From Robertkochia solimangrovi (GTDB taxonomy: Bacteria; Bacteroidota; Bacteroidia; Flavobacteriales; Flavobacteriaceae), in NCBI RefSeq assembly GCF_007279655.1, contig NZ_QKWN01000006.1, positions 326,033 to 390,032 on the forward strand: a stretch of 64,000 bases of DNA, written 5' to 3'. Made by a program: the position numbers and the translations under genes. Below, one piece after another: positions 54,346 through 62,945 of the stretch. Numbering within the stretch: position 1 is the first letter of the stretch; every line of letters starts with the position of its first letter. Under the pieces are notes generated by a model. That model did not search any database. It saw nothing but the letters and a program-made list of their open reading frames with translations, and was not told the origin of the DNA.

Positions 54346-55023
54346 TTAAGGCGCTTTAACAGCTCTTAACATCTCTCGCTTACCGGGAGGTCCGGGAAGC
54401 TTCTCTGTTTGGAAACCCACAGCCAACATCGCTCTTCTGACACTTCCCTTACTGGCATAGGTAACCAACACCCCATGCGTATCAAGTGCATCATACATCA
54501 ATTTAAATACGGACTCACCCCATAATTCCGGTTGAACACGAGCACCGAAAGCATCGAAATAGATCAGATCATAAGCCTCATGATCATCTATTGCCGTAAA
54601 ATCCTTTTGTTGTTTAGTCAGACTGAAGTCAGGGGTTAACTCTAAAGCAGTCTCCCATACGCCTTCATGCATCGCCTTAAAAGCCGCAGCGTACTTTTCT
54701 GCATGTAACTGGTCTGTATAATTTAGTAGTTCCCATTCTTCTCTTGTGACAGGAAAAGCTTCAACACCGGTATATTCGATCTTCAAAGTAGATCGCTTCG
54801 CTTCTATAAGCGTAATAATAGCGTTGAGCCCCGTACCAAACCCAATTTCAAGAATCCTCAAAGGACGATCTGAAAAATTTGCTTTGATAGGGTTTAAACC
54901 CATTTCAATAAAAACATGATAAGCCTCCTGAATGGCACCATGCTTGGAATGATAGTGCTCATTCCATTCTTCTATAAAGATGGTTGAAGAACCATCTGCA
55001 GTTTTAATAATTTTTCGCTTCAA
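54346..55023 (-). CDS. mnmD: tRNA (mnm5s2U34) methyltransferase MnmD
   Basis: 225 residues. SAM-binding motif ILEIGFGTGLNA, acidic motif GVEAFP, and the family motif YFDAFGARVQPELW with the C-terminal LPGPPGKREML. This matches the stand-alone N-terminal part of MnmC, which adds the last methyl group to the wobble uridine of certain tRNAs. The gene begins with TTG immediately after the stop codon of the DUF4920 gene (no gap); the next in-frame ATG is about 40 residues later and would remove conserved sequence, so TTG is right. Confidence 0.92.
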   Translation of the reverse strand: MKRKIIKTADGSSTIFIEEWNEHYHSKHGAIQEAYHVFIEMGLNPIKANFSDRPLRILEIGFGTGLNAIITLIEAKRSTLKIEYTGVEAFPVTREEWELLNYTDQLHAEKYAAAFKAMHEGVWETALELTPDFSLTKQQKDFTAIDDHEAYDLIYFDAFGARVQPELWGESVFKLMYDALDTHGVLVTYASKGSVRRAMLAVGFQTEKLPGPPGKREMLRAVKAP

Positions 55024-55521
55024 CTACTCCGCTTTAATTTTCACTCCGTCTGCGAGAAAAGCATAGGTTTTCTTCACCTCGGTGATCGCGAGAACCTCTT
55101 CTTCAGACTTACCGGCATCTTCAGCATAATGCTGCTGATCTTCAACGGACATCTCCTGGATATATGCCTTACCATTCATCACCACTTCTTTACCGGCAAG
55201 ATCCTTAGGCATAAAGAATGCATAATCCTTGAACTTAACCATCGCTTCCTCACCGTTTCCAAGATCGACTTTCATCCAGCAACCACGGGTCTGGCATACG
55301 GCATTAACCTTCGCAGTCGCAGTCAGATTCAACGTATCTCCTACCTGTAATTCGGTATACTCAGTCATGAGCGCGGCATGATCTGCCGGGTCGTTTGCTT
55401 CAAACTGAGCTCCAAAAAATTCAGATTGCTGTTCCGTATTCTCACTCACTTCTTTTTTTTCAGTTTTACATCCTGCCGATATCAGTAGCAGGAAAGCCAT
55501 GATCAAAGTCAATTTATTCAT
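55024..55521 (-). CDS. DUF4920-family lipoprotein
   Basis: 165 residues with lipobox Cys18 (LLISAGCKTE). The mature domain has two cysteines in NAVCQTRGCWMKVDLG, a pattern that resembles a metal-binding or disulfide site, followed by MVKFKDYAFFMPKDL. The family is common in Bacteroidota and has no known function. Joined to mnmD without a gap, although the link is probably only transcriptional. Confidence 0.88.
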   Translation of the reverse strand: MNKLTLIMAFLLLISAGCKTEKKEVSENTEQQSEFFGAQFEANDPADHAALMTEYTELQVGDTLNLTATAKVNAVCQTRGCWMKVDLGNGEEAMVKFKDYAFFMPKDLAGKEVVMNGKAYIQEMSVEDQQHYAEDAGKSEEEVLAITEVKKTYAFLADGVKIKAE

Positions 55522-55624
55522 AAGACATCCATTTGATTTTTACAGCTACAAATTAATTCAAAATTATGTTTTAATCCCCATTCCTGCCGTAATAATTGCT
55601 AAATTAGCGGAAATTATACGAACC

Positions 55625-56692
55625 ATGAGTAAGGACACTATCAGTGAATTAAAAATCGAAAAGACAGCTAAGTCGAAGATCGGTGAAGTGGATTTCGAAA
55701 ATCTTAAATTCGGAAGCGTATTTACAGATCACATGTTTGTATGTGACTATAAGGACGGCGCATGGCAAACTCCTGAAATAGTTGCATATCAACCCCTGAC
55801 ACTGGACCCTTCTGCAAGGGTATTTCATTATGGTCAGGCAGTGTTTGAAGGTATGAAAGCTTACCGTGACGAAGATGATCAGATTTGGCTTTTCCGTCCG
55901 GATGAGAACTTTCATCGTATCAACAAATCTTCTGCCCGACTGGCGATTCCGGAATTCCCGGAAAACTATTTCTACGAGGGATTAACCACCTTATTAAAAC
56001 TGGATTCCGCATGGATTCGCAAAGGTGAAGGAAATTCACTCTATATTCGTCCGTTCGTGATCGCGACGGAAAGCGGTGTTATGGCTTCTCCATCGAGTGA
56101 ATATAAATTTATCATTATCTGTTCTCCGGCACAATCGTATTACGGAGGGAAGGTAAAAGTTAAGATAGCCGACCATTATTCAAGAGCAGCAAGCGGAGGT
56201 TTTGGATTTGCTAAAGCTGCCGGTAATTATGCCGGTCAGTTCTATCCTACCAGACTGGCTAATGAAGAGGGATATCAACAGGTTATCTGGACTGATGCCA
56301 ATACGCATGAATATCTGGAGGAAGCGGGTACCATGAACGTATTCTTCAGAATAGGAGATAAATTGATCACCTGCCCGACCAGCGACCGTATACTCGACGG
56401 GGTTACCCGGAAAAGTGTAATCGCCATCGCAGAGAAACTCGGAATCACTGTAGAAGTTCGCCCGATCAAAGTAAGTGAGCTTCTGGAGGCATCTAAAAAT
56501 GGCATGTTAAAAGAGATTTTTGGCAGCGGAACCGCAGCTGTGATTACTGAAATTTCCAGTTTCGGATACAAAGGTCAGGATACCGACCTTCCGGTTTTGG
56601 AAGACAGCTACGCTTCAAAGATCAAAAAATCCATTATCGGCATACAATACAACAAATCAGAAGACCCATTCGGATGGCGTTATAAAGTATAA
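55625..56692 (+). CDS. ilvE: branched-chain amino acid aminotransferase
   Basis: 355 residues, PLP-dependent class IV fold. Landmarks: HYGQAVFEGMKAYR, LYIRPFVIATE, KAAGNYAGQF with the PLP-binding Lys, EYLEEAGTMNVFF, and GSGTAAVITEI. It catalyses the last step of Val, Leu and Ile synthesis or the first step of their breakdown. The ATG at 55625 is selected, since the frame further upstream overlaps the divergent DUF4920 gene. Confidence 0.95.
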   Translation: MSKDTISELKIEKTAKSKIGEVDFENLKFGSVFTDHMFVCDYKDGAWQTPEIVAYQPLTLDPSARVFHYGQAVFEGMKAYRDEDDQIWLFRPDENFHRINKSSARLAIPEFPENYFYEGLTTLLKLDSAWIRKGEGNSLYIRPFVIATESGVMASPSSEYKFIIICSPAQSYYGGKVKVKIADHYSRAASGGFGFAKAAGNYAGQFYPTRLANEEGYQQVIWTDANTHEYLEEAGTMNVFFRIGDKLITCPTSDRILDGVTRKSVIAIAEKLGITVEVRPIKVSELLEASKNGMLKEIFGSGTAAVITEISSFGYKGQDTDLPVLEDSYASKIKKSIIGIQYNKSEDPFGWRYKV

Positions 56693-56713
56693 CTGCTACC
56701 AATCAGGAATACT

Positions 56714-56738
56714 AAAGGGGGCTTTCGGCCCCCTTTTT
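56714..56738 (+). terminator. rho-independent terminator after ilvE
   Basis: AAAGGGGGC (56714-56722) pairs with GCCCCCTTT (56728-56736) around TTTCG, followed by T residues. It also lies just beyond the convergent MazG-like gene. Confidence 0.88.
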
Positions 56739-56743
56739 AATTA

Positions 56744-57130
56744 TTATTTTTTCAAAACTGAGCTGATATCCGGTTTAAAATAACCGGGCCCTTTCAATAC
56801 TTTCCCATCTTCCCGATAAATAGGCTTACCATCAGGACCAAGTTTACTCATATTACTCTCCTGAATAACATTAAATACATCTTCGATCAAATGTTGCATG
56901 CCATGCTCCAGGATTGTACCACATAAAATATATAGCATATCCCCTAAAGCATCTGCTACCTCCACCAGGTCATTATTCTGAGCTGCTTCCAGATATTCCT
57001 TATTTTCTTCATCCATAAGATTATACCTTAAAGATATTACGGATTCCGAGGGTTGTGCTACAGGATTTTCACTTACTCCAAGGCCAAAAGCTTCATGAAA
57101 TTCTTTAACACCTTCCAATTGTTTTTTCAT
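56744..57130 (-). CDS. MazG-like nucleoside triphosphate pyrophosphohydrolase
   Basis: 128 residues, all-alpha. The metal-binding pattern of the MazG superfamily is visible as EENKEYLEA (ExxE-type) and VADALGDMLY (ExxD-type). These enzymes remove pyrophosphate from non-standard or surplus nucleotides. The tail with KPIYREDGKVLKGP is typical of the short phage- and Bacteroidota-type members. Single-gene unit. Confidence 0.85.
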   Translation of the reverse strand: MKKQLEGVKEFHEAFGLGVSENPVAQPSESVISLRYNLMDEENKEYLEAAQNNDLVEVADALGDMLYILCGTILEHGMQHLIEDVFNVIQESNMSKLGPDGKPIYREDGKVLKGPGYFKPDISSVLKK

Positions 57131-57213
57131 ACTATTCAGATTATTTCAACTTTATATTACGGTGAGGTCTAAACCCGTGGTTAATTTACTATTTTCGCGG
57201 AAAATAGTATTAT

Positions 57214-57399
57214 ATGATGAGTCAGGGTCAGTTGATATTTGCAATTTGTTTCGCCATTAGTTTCATTTTTGTAATCTTTTTAAGCTATAAGAAGGACAAA
57301 AAGACTCATAATAAATCGTATAAAGGCAGTATTTGGGTTTTAGTCGGTTTCATAATTTTTATAATTTCTTTAATTATTATTAAACTTTTATTAAAATAA
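57214..57399 (+). CDS. small membrane protein of unknown function
   Basis: 61 residues with two membrane helices (about 7-25 and 40-60) separated by a basic loop (YKKDKKTHNKSYKG). Such small two-helix proteins are common in Flavobacteriia without assigned role. It lies between the MazG-like gene and another small ORF. A TATTTTCG-like sequence just upstream may be its -7 element. Confidence 0.62.
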   Translation: MMSQGQLIFAICFAISFIFVIFLSYKKDKKTHNKSYKGSIWVLVGFIIFIISLIIIKLLLK

Positions 57400-57485
57400 C
57401 TGCGCATTCATCATTAAATTTTGATTTAACACGCTTCTTTTCAAAAAACCATCAACACATTTAAAGCTGTTCACTCATTTTGCCC

Positions 57486-57493
57486 TACCTTTG
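57486..57493 (+). promoter_or_regulatory. consensus -7 promoter element before a small ORF
   Basis: TACCTTTG matches TAnnTTTG, in the context CCCTACCTTTGTAGC that is typical for Flavobacteriia, 25 nt before the ATG at 57518. No clear -33 TTG is present at 19 bp. Confidence 0.5.
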
Positions 57494-57517
57494 TAGCAAA
57501 GCAAGCAACTTTAAGCA

Positions 57518-57688
57518 ATGATGATTTTTTTAGCCACTTTGTTCAGTTTACTGATAGTTAATGGCATTCTATTAATTTTCAGCGTGAACAAATTACCAAA
57601 ACAGAAGAAGGCTTACCAAGACCATCGTCCGATTATCAGAACCGGTTTAAAATCGGTTTACGACGTGGTTTACAAAGAGGCGATCTGA
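57518..57688 (+). CDS. 56-residue single-helix membrane protein, unknown
   Basis: A frame of 56 codons starting ATG ATG. The first 25 residues form a hydrophobic helix (MIFLATLFSLLIVNGILLIF), the rest is basic (LPKQKKAYQDHRP) and soluble. The consensus -7 element at 57486-57493 and the hairpin at 57784 bracket it as a transcription unit. No family recognised. Confidence 0.5.
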   Translation: MMIFLATLFSLLIVNGILLIFSVNKLPKQKKAYQDHRPIIRTGLKSVYDVVYKEAI

Positions 57689-57783
57689 GAGATCTGCCCA
57701 TCAAGCCTGTAAGTCCCGGATATTAAAAAGTCCCCCAATTTATCCGGTGTATTATTATTTTACGAAGTGAAATTTTAAAATCG

Positions 57784-57804
57784 ATCGCCCCATGGGCGAT
57801 TTTG
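57784..57804 (+). terminator. probable terminator after the small ORF
   Basis: ATCGCCC (57784-57790) and GGGCGAT (57794-57800) with a 3-nt loop, followed by TTTTGCTTTTA. Confidence 0.65.
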
Positions 57805-58054
57805 CTTTTATAGTCTGGCTGTGAATACATTTCACGAATTTAGAAGTTACAAGCGACAACGTAACAAGTGACAGAAGTCAGAAGACGGAAAACAGTTTAT
57901 GGTCAAAAGGTTACACGTTATAAGCTCACAAATAACAACTACACAACGTAACAGGTAACACCGTTTATAGTATACCACATCAATTCTCAATTATCAATTC
58001 TCAATTATCCATTCTCAATTAAGCAGATTCCTGAAAACGGAATTAAGAGCCCGA
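57805..58054. other. non-coding, repeat-containing spacer
   Basis: No gene is apparent. It has a purine-rich stretch with two diverged copies of ACAACGTAACA(A/G)GT (about 57855 and 57943) and the 14-bp tandem repeats at 57981-58022. The right end holds the promoter of the next gene. Confidence 0.55.
57981..58022. repeat. three tandem copies of a 14-bp unit
   Basis: CAATTCTCAATTAT occurs twice exactly (57981-57994, 57995-58008) and a third time with changes (58009-58022). The unit is too short and lacks spacers, so it is a simple tandem repeat and not a CRISPR. Confidence 0.85.
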
Positions 58055-58085
58055 TTTTTTTTCTTACAAAGTGCTGTTAAATTTG
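58055..58085 (+). promoter_or_regulatory. promoter of the SRPBCC/GyrI-like gene
   Basis: TTTT (58055-58058), 19 bp, TAAATTTG (58078-58085): consensus -7 element and a one-mismatch -33 element, 33 nt before the ATG. Confidence 0.5.
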
Positions 58086-58118
58086 TAAATTAGTGCTAAC
58101 CTAATTAACTGAACTCAA

Positions 58119-59156
58119 ATGAAAATCTTCAAGTATCTTATATTCCTATTTCTCATTGCCTTAATTGGTTTTGCGATCTATGTAGCTATACAGCCGGATG
58201 CTTACAACGTATCCAGAACTCATACCATCAAGGCCCCGGTTGCAGTAATTCACGATTACATAGACGATTATAAGGAATGGTCAAAATGGTCTCCATGGCA
58301 ATCTCAGGAACCTGATGCAGTGATCACCTATGGGGATCCATCTAAAGGAGAAGGGGCTACCTACAACTGGAAAGGAGAGGTACTTGGAGAAGGAAGCATG
58401 AACACTATATACTCAGGAAACGACTCCCTGCTACAGGAAATCCATTTTATCAAACCCTATGAATCATCGTCAGAAGTATATTGGAATCTGGACCCTGCAA
58501 CGACAGGAACCAATGTCACCTGGGGAATGAAGGGAAAACTGAGCTTTATGGAAAAGGCATTCATGACTTTTCAGGGAAGTATGGATCAGGTGATCGGGAA
58601 AGATTATGAGAAAGGACTCATGAATCTTGACAGTGTTGTTACAACGGAGATGAGTAGATATAGTATCGAGTACCCGGGAAAAACCGAATATGGAGGTGGC
58701 TTCTACCTCTATCAGACCACTGCAGCCAAACATTCAGAACTGGAATCGCATATGGAGCGTATGTTTGGAGAGATCAGTAGTTTCATGCAACAGGAAGGCA
58801 TTCCTTCAGCCGGGATGCCATTTACCTTATATGAAAAATGGGATACGGAAAACAAAACCGCCATTTTCTCCGCATGCATCCCTGTCTCTGAAAAAATGAT
58901 CACCCCGGCGGGAAGTGATATCCTTTGTGGCTTCATTGAACCTGCTCCGTATTTCAAAACCATATTAAAAGGAGATTATGATCACCTGGAAGAAGCCTGG
59001 GAACGCGCCTACGAAAAGATCACCGAAGCAGGTTTTACGGCAGATGAAAATAAAAGTCCGATGGAAAAGTATGTCAACGACTCTGAGATGGTTCCCAACC
59101 CCGCTAACTGGATTACGGAGATATACATTCCTATTCTTCCGGTAACTGCAGAATAA
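58119..59156 (+). CDS. membrane-anchored SRPBCC (polyketide-cyclase-like) plus GyrI-like protein
   Basis: 345 residues: N-terminal membrane helix (IFLFLIALIGFAIYVAI), an SRPBCC ligand-binding domain (about 30-180, landmarks RTHTIKAPVAVIHDYI and WSKWSPWQ), and a GyrI-like effector-binding domain (about 190-340, MERMFGEISSFMQQEGIP, DTENKTAIFSACIPV). Both folds bind small hydrophobic molecules. The combination, held at the membrane, is frequent in Bacteroidota but its ligand is unknown. Confidence 0.85.
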   Translation: MKIFKYLIFLFLIALIGFAIYVAIQPDAYNVSRTHTIKAPVAVIHDYIDDYKEWSKWSPWQSQEPDAVITYGDPSKGEGATYNWKGEVLGEGSMNTIYSGNDSLLQEIHFIKPYESSSEVYWNLDPATTGTNVTWGMKGKLSFMEKAFMTFQGSMDQVIGKDYEKGLMNLDSVVTTEMSRYSIEYPGKTEYGGGFYLYQTTAAKHSELESHMERMFGEISSFMQQEGIPSAGMPFTLYEKWDTENKTAIFSACIPVSEKMITPAGSDILCGFIEPAPYFKTILKGDYDHLEEAWERAYEKITEAGFTADENKSPMEKYVNDSEMVPNPANWITEIYIPILPVTAE

Positions 59157-59241
59157 TCCGTATTTGATACATTCCGGACATCATGATTTCAGCTTTTGAT
59201 CTCAGAATAGAAAATCTTATTCCTTTTATAATGTGATTTTC

Positions 59242-59249
59242 TATATTTG
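59242..59249 (+). promoter_or_regulatory. -7 element before crcB
   Basis: TATATTTG matches the consensus and lies 22 nt before the ATG. No -33 element is seen, and no fluoride riboswitch fold was found between the two genes. Confidence 0.35.
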
Positions 59250-59270
59250 TTCTGAATTGATCCCCATAAA

Positions 59271-59642
59271 ATGAAGCAAGTACTTTTGGTCTTTATAGGA
59301 GGTGGCGTCGGAAGCGCAATGCGGTATCTGATCGGTCGCTGGCTCAATCCGTTATTCGAAAGCTTTCCACTTGGTACATTTCTCGCAAATATTATCGGAT
59401 GCTTCATCATTGGCTTCACCCTTGAATTGGTTGTCAAAGGAGACCATCTTACCCACAGACAATTACTTTTAATAGCAACCGGATTCTGTGGTGGATTCAC
59501 CACATTTTCAACGTTTTCCCTCGAAAACTTCCTTTTTCTCAAAAACGGAGACTACCTGCACTTTCTGGTATACAGTATCAGCACTTTTGCGATTGGATTA
59601 ACCGCAGTTCTGGTGGGAGCCTCATCTGCAAAACTTTTCTAA
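59271..59642 (+). CDS. crcB: fluoride channel CrcB (Fluc)
   Basis: 123 residues with four membrane helices. The family signature is present: GGGVGSAMRY, GTFLANIIGCF with the polar-track Asn, and GFCGGFTTFSTFS containing the phenylalanine box and sodium-site residues. It exports toxic fluoride as a dual-topology dimer. Not in an operon with its neighbours. Confidence 0.95.
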   Translation: MKQVLLVFIGGGVGSAMRYLIGRWLNPLFESFPLGTFLANIIGCFIIGFTLELVVKGDHLTHRQLLLIATGFCGGFTTFSTFSLENFLFLKNGDYLHFLVYSISTFAIGLTAVLVGASSAKLF

Positions 59643-60025
59643 CAAGGCATTTAAAAATTAACATTTTCAGGCCAGGTGAATTTTTAATTTCATCGAAATA
59701 AAGGAACAGATATACCCTTTAAATGCCTTAAAACACCATTATATTCCTATTTCCTATAGAGTAACTATGATAATTAACAAAAAAATATAACAAATCCCGC
59801 GAATACCGTTATAAATCAAGGGTTTACAAAGGTTTGCTATTTTCACTCATACACTACCCTATTTTTTTTAACGTGAAATATCCTTAAATAATCATCAAAA
59901 AAAAATTAACCCCGTGTTAAATGGGGGGTATATTTAACAATTTGATAAAAATTCAGTTTCACACCCCTATTTTTTTTGACCTGTTTAAATTTTAACATAG
60001 TTTTAAGTAAACAAATCAATTAAAT
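59643..60025. other. AT-rich regulatory region upstream of glnK
   Basis: 383 bp without a gene. It contains a dyad TGTTAAAT-N9-ATTTAACA at 59915-59939 and T-rich tracts. A TATTTTTTTTG at about 59969 resembles a -7 element with a too long spacer. A nitrogen-responsive control region is likely from its position only. Confidence 0.5.
59915..59939. promoter_or_regulatory. 25-bp dyad, candidate operator of glnK-amtB
   Basis: TGTTAAAT (59915-59922) and ATTTAACA (59932-59939) are perfect inverted arms around a G-rich 9-bp centre, 86 bp before the glnK start. The length and symmetry fit a dimeric regulator site. Confidence 0.45.
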
Positions 60026-60364
60026 ATGAAAAAAATTGAAGCTATTATTCGTAAATCGAAATTTGACGAAGTGCGTGATGCGCTTCATCAGGTAGAAGTT
60101 AACTTTTTTAGTTACTGGGATGTTACGGGGGTAGGGAATGAAAAGCAGGGCCATGTTTATCGTGGCGTCAGCTACAGTACCGCAGACATCCAAAGAAGAT
60201 ATGTATCGATCGTCGTAAATGACGAATTCGTAGATCGCACACTGGAAGCCTTATTAAAATCGGCTTACACAGGTAACGTTGGTGATGGTAAAATTTTTGT
60301 ATCACCGGTGGATGAAGCCTATCGAATTAGAACGAGAGAAAAAGGCAAAGAATCATTAAACTAA
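60026..60364 (+). CDS. glnK: PII nitrogen regulatory protein
   Basis: 112 residues. The T-loop carries the conserved Tyr (GHVYRGVSY), and the nucleotide and C-loop motifs are seen in GNVGDGKIFV and YRIRTREKGKE. PII proteins sense 2-oxoglutarate and ATP/ADP and plug ammonium channels. The gene is 33 nt upstream of amtB, which makes the GlnK type and its target clear. Confidence 0.95.
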   Translation: MKKIEAIIRKSKFDEVRDALHQVEVNFFSYWDVTGVGNEKQGHVYRGVSYSTADIQRRYVSIVVNDEFVDRTLEALLKSAYTGNVGDGKIFVSPVDEAYRIRTREKGKESLN

Positions 60365-60397
60365 TCAACCAACTAATCAATTACTCTATTTATTATT

Positions 60398-61615
60398 ATG
60401 GAAGCAAACGAAGTTTTAGATATAATGTGGATCATCGTTGCCGGTATACTGGTTTTCTTTATGCAGGCAGGATTCACACTCGTAGAATCAGGATTTACAA
60501 GATCGAAGAACGTAATCAACATTATCATGAAGAACCTGGTGGATCTCGCTGTAGGTTCTCTTGCCTTCTGGGCGATTGGTTACACGATCATGTACGGAGA
60601 TTCTATCGCAAGTTTTATTGGGAGTCCATCATTATTTTACAATGTAAGAGAAGATATGCATAACCTTTTCTTCCAGACCGTATTCTGTGCGACTGCAGCA
60701 ACGATCGTATCCGGTGCGGTTGCAGAGCGCACAAAGTTCTCTACCTATGTGATTTTCTCATTGATCATGACCTCGGTTATTTATCCGATCTCAGGACATT
60801 GGGTATGGCAAGGTGACGGATGGTTAACTTCCTTAGGATTCATCGATTTCGCGGGTTCAACTGTAGTTCACTCCGTTGGTGGATGGGCAGCACTTGTCGG
60901 CGCATTCCTGGTAGGACCAAGAATCGGAAAATACACAGACGGTAAATCAAATGCGATCCCGGGACACAATATGATGTATGGAGCATTAGGAGTTTTCATC
61001 CTTTGGCTGGGATGGTTCGGATTCAACCCTGGATCAGAACTTGCGATCTCAGGAGACAGCGCCTATAATGTAGCAGGTATCGTTATCACAACAAATCTGG
61101 CTGCTGCAGCCGGTGCTGTTACTGCATTGATCACTACCTGGATAAGATACGGCAAAGCAGAGATCTCAATGACTTTGAACGGCGCACTTGCAGGTCTTGT
61201 AGGAATTACTGCAGGTTGTGCTGCTGTAAGTCCAGCAGGTGCTGCGATCATCGGAGTTCTTTCCGGATTAACAGTGATCTTCTCTATCGAATTCATCGAT
61301 AAGAAACTTAAAATTGATGATCCTGTAGGAGCGATTTCAGTACACGGTGTCGTAGGGGCATTAGGAACACTTCTGGTAGGAGTATTTGCACTCGACGGAG
61401 GTTTACTTTACGGAGGTGGATTCACTCAACTCGGAATTCAGGCTGTTGGCGTAGCCGGAATTGGAGCCTGGGCCCTTGTAACCTCTTTCATCGTATTGTA
61501 TACACTTAAGAAAACAATTGGACTAAGAGTATCTAAGGAAGAAGAGATCGACGGATTGGATAGCCATGAGCACGATGGTGCAGCTTATCCTGATTTCCGT
61601 TTGAATCAGCACTGA
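60398..61615 (+). CDS. amtB: ammonium transporter
   Basis: 405 residues with eleven membrane helices. Family signature DFAGSTVVHSVGGWAALVGA includes the first pore His, and the second is in ISVHGVVGALGT; the N-terminal FMQAGFTLVESGFTR is also typical. It carries ammonium or ammonia into the cell under nitrogen limitation, controlled by GlnK. No cleavable signal peptide is seen at the N-terminus, in contrast to enteric AmtB. Confidence 0.95.
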   Translation: MEANEVLDIMWIIVAGILVFFMQAGFTLVESGFTRSKNVINIIMKNLVDLAVGSLAFWAIGYTIMYGDSIASFIGSPSLFYNVREDMHNLFFQTVFCATAATIVSGAVAERTKFSTYVIFSLIMTSVIYPISGHWVWQGDGWLTSLGFIDFAGSTVVHSVGGWAALVGAFLVGPRIGKYTDGKSNAIPGHNMMYGALGVFILWLGWFGFNPGSELAISGDSAYNVAGIVITTNLAAAAGAVTALITTWIRYGKAEISMTLNGALAGLVGITAGCAAVSPAGAAIIGVLSGLTVIFSIEFIDKKLKIDDPVGAISVHGVVGALGTLLVGVFALDGGLLYGGGFTQLGIQAVGVAGIGAWALVTSFIVLYTLKKTIGLRVSKEEEIDGLDSHEHDGAAYPDFRLNQH

Positions 61616-61662
61616 TCACAGACACTCAATTAGAACAACAACTTATAGTTTTTTAAACTATG

Positions 61663-61717
61663 GTGGGTAAAAAAGAACGGAGCGGTATTTGGCGGTACGC
61701 TCCGTTCGGTAACCCAC
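61663..61717 (+). repeat. nested hairpin between amtB and porin genes
   Basis: Inner 10-bp stem GAACGGAGCG (61675-61684) / CGCTCCGTTC (61698-61707) with a 13-nt loop is enclosed by an outer GTGGGT (61663-61668) / ACCCAC (61712-61717). No T run follows, so it is probably an mRNA processing or stabilising structure or a partial terminator. Confidence 0.65.
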
Positions 61718-61798
61718 TCTCAATCCAACCTTTTCAATTAATATTTGAGACACGTTTTCATTGGCACGAGAACGTAATCCATTTAATCAATTAAAATT

Positions 61799-62860
61799 AT
61801 GAAAGCGATTACAAAAACAAATTTCGTGAAAAATATATTCCTAGTTGCAATTTCATTAGTGAGTTTACAAACTTTTGCACAAGAAGAGGAAGAAACTCCT
61901 AAGAAATTTACACTGAGCGGATCGGTCGATGCCTATTTCCGCACGAATATCGGGGGACCTGTTGGTGAAGACGCCATAGCTCCCGCCACCTCATTTGCAA
62001 ACCTTAATGGTTTTGCCCTGGGTATGGCAAATTTCATTGCCAGTTATGAAGGGGAGAAAGTTGGTTTCGTAGCTGACCTGGTTTTCGGACCACGTGGTGA
62101 AGAAGCCGTTTTCGGTTCTCTTCCTTCCAATAATATCGTTAATCAATTGTATGTGTACTGGAATGTTAGTGAGAGTGTAACCCTGACCATGGGTAACTTC
62201 AATACCTTTCTCGGTTATGAAGTGATCTCTCCGGTTGCTAACTTCAATTACAGTACTTCCTATATGTTCTCCTACGGGCCTTTCTCCCATACGGGTATTA
62301 AGGCTGATTTCGCACTGTCTGATGATTTCTCATTGATGCTCGCCGTTATGAACAGTACCGATGAAACTGAATTCAACATCGATGGTAGTTATACCGCAGG
62401 TGCGCAACTTGGATATAAAGGACAATTTCTTAATTTCCTTTACGGAGAACAAACCAATAGCAATGACGCATTATTTCAAATAGACTACACCGGAGGATTT
62501 GATCTGTCTGACAGTTTCTTCCTCGGACTTAACGCTACCTACAATGATACTGACGGATCCGGATTTTACGGAGCCGCACTCTATCCGCAGCTGACTACAA
62601 GCGAAAGTTTTGCTATCGGATTAAGAGCTGAATATTTCAAAGAATTTGAAGGAGGTGTTGGTGCACTTGGAGTATATGATGGTGGAGGCGACTCCAGTGT
62701 CTTTGATATAACCCTTACAGGAAGCTATACCGTAGGTGATCTTATCATAAAGCCTGAGCTACGACTGGATACCGGATCAGAGGACATCTTCCTCAATAAG
62801 GATCTGGAACCAAACGGAAGCCTGTCATCTTTCGTGGTGGCTGCTATTTACTCTTTCTAA
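61799..62860 (+). CDS. putative outer-membrane porin of the nitrogen cluster
   Basis: 353 residues: signal peptide (FLVAISLVSLQTFAQ) and a beta-barrel of the kind called putative beta-barrel porin 2 (landmarks GSVDAYFRTNIGG, FVADLVFGPRG, YVYWNVSESVTLTMGNFNTFLGYE, with aromatic C-terminus AAIYSF). Family members often follow amtB in Bacteroidota. I infer that it lets small nitrogen compounds through the outer membrane. Cotranscription with amtB is plausible, with the nested hairpin separating their levels. Confidence 0.82.
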   Translation: MKAITKTNFVKNIFLVAISLVSLQTFAQEEEETPKKFTLSGSVDAYFRTNIGGPVGEDAIAPATSFANLNGFALGMANFIASYEGEKVGFVADLVFGPRGEEAVFGSLPSNNIVNQLYVYWNVSESVTLTMGNFNTFLGYEVISPVANFNYSTSYMFSYGPFSHTGIKADFALSDDFSLMLAVMNSTDETEFNIDGSYTAGAQLGYKGQFLNFLYGEQTNSNDALFQIDYTGGFDLSDSFFLGLNATYNDTDGSGFYGAALYPQLTTSESFAIGLRAEYFKEFEGGVGALGVYDGGGDSSVFDITLTGSYTVGDLIIKPELRLDTGSEDIFLNKDLEPNGSLSSFVVAAIYSF

Positions 62861-62945
62861 GTTAACCCAACCCAACTAAAAACTGAGAAAGCATTAAGAT
62901 TAGCCGTTTACTCGTTCTAAGTTGTAGCTTTCATTGAGTTACAAG

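Noticed and set aside
57981-58022. CRISPR array
   Set aside because: Units of 14 bp are contiguous without unique spacers, and no cas gene is nearby.
59157-59270. Fluoride riboswitch before crcB
   Set aside because: The conserved motifs and pseudoknot pairing could not be placed in the 114-bp gap.
61761-61780. Sigma-54 promoter (TTGGCACGAG) before the porin gene
   Set aside because: The -24-like half is present but there is no TTGCA-like -12 element at the right spacing.
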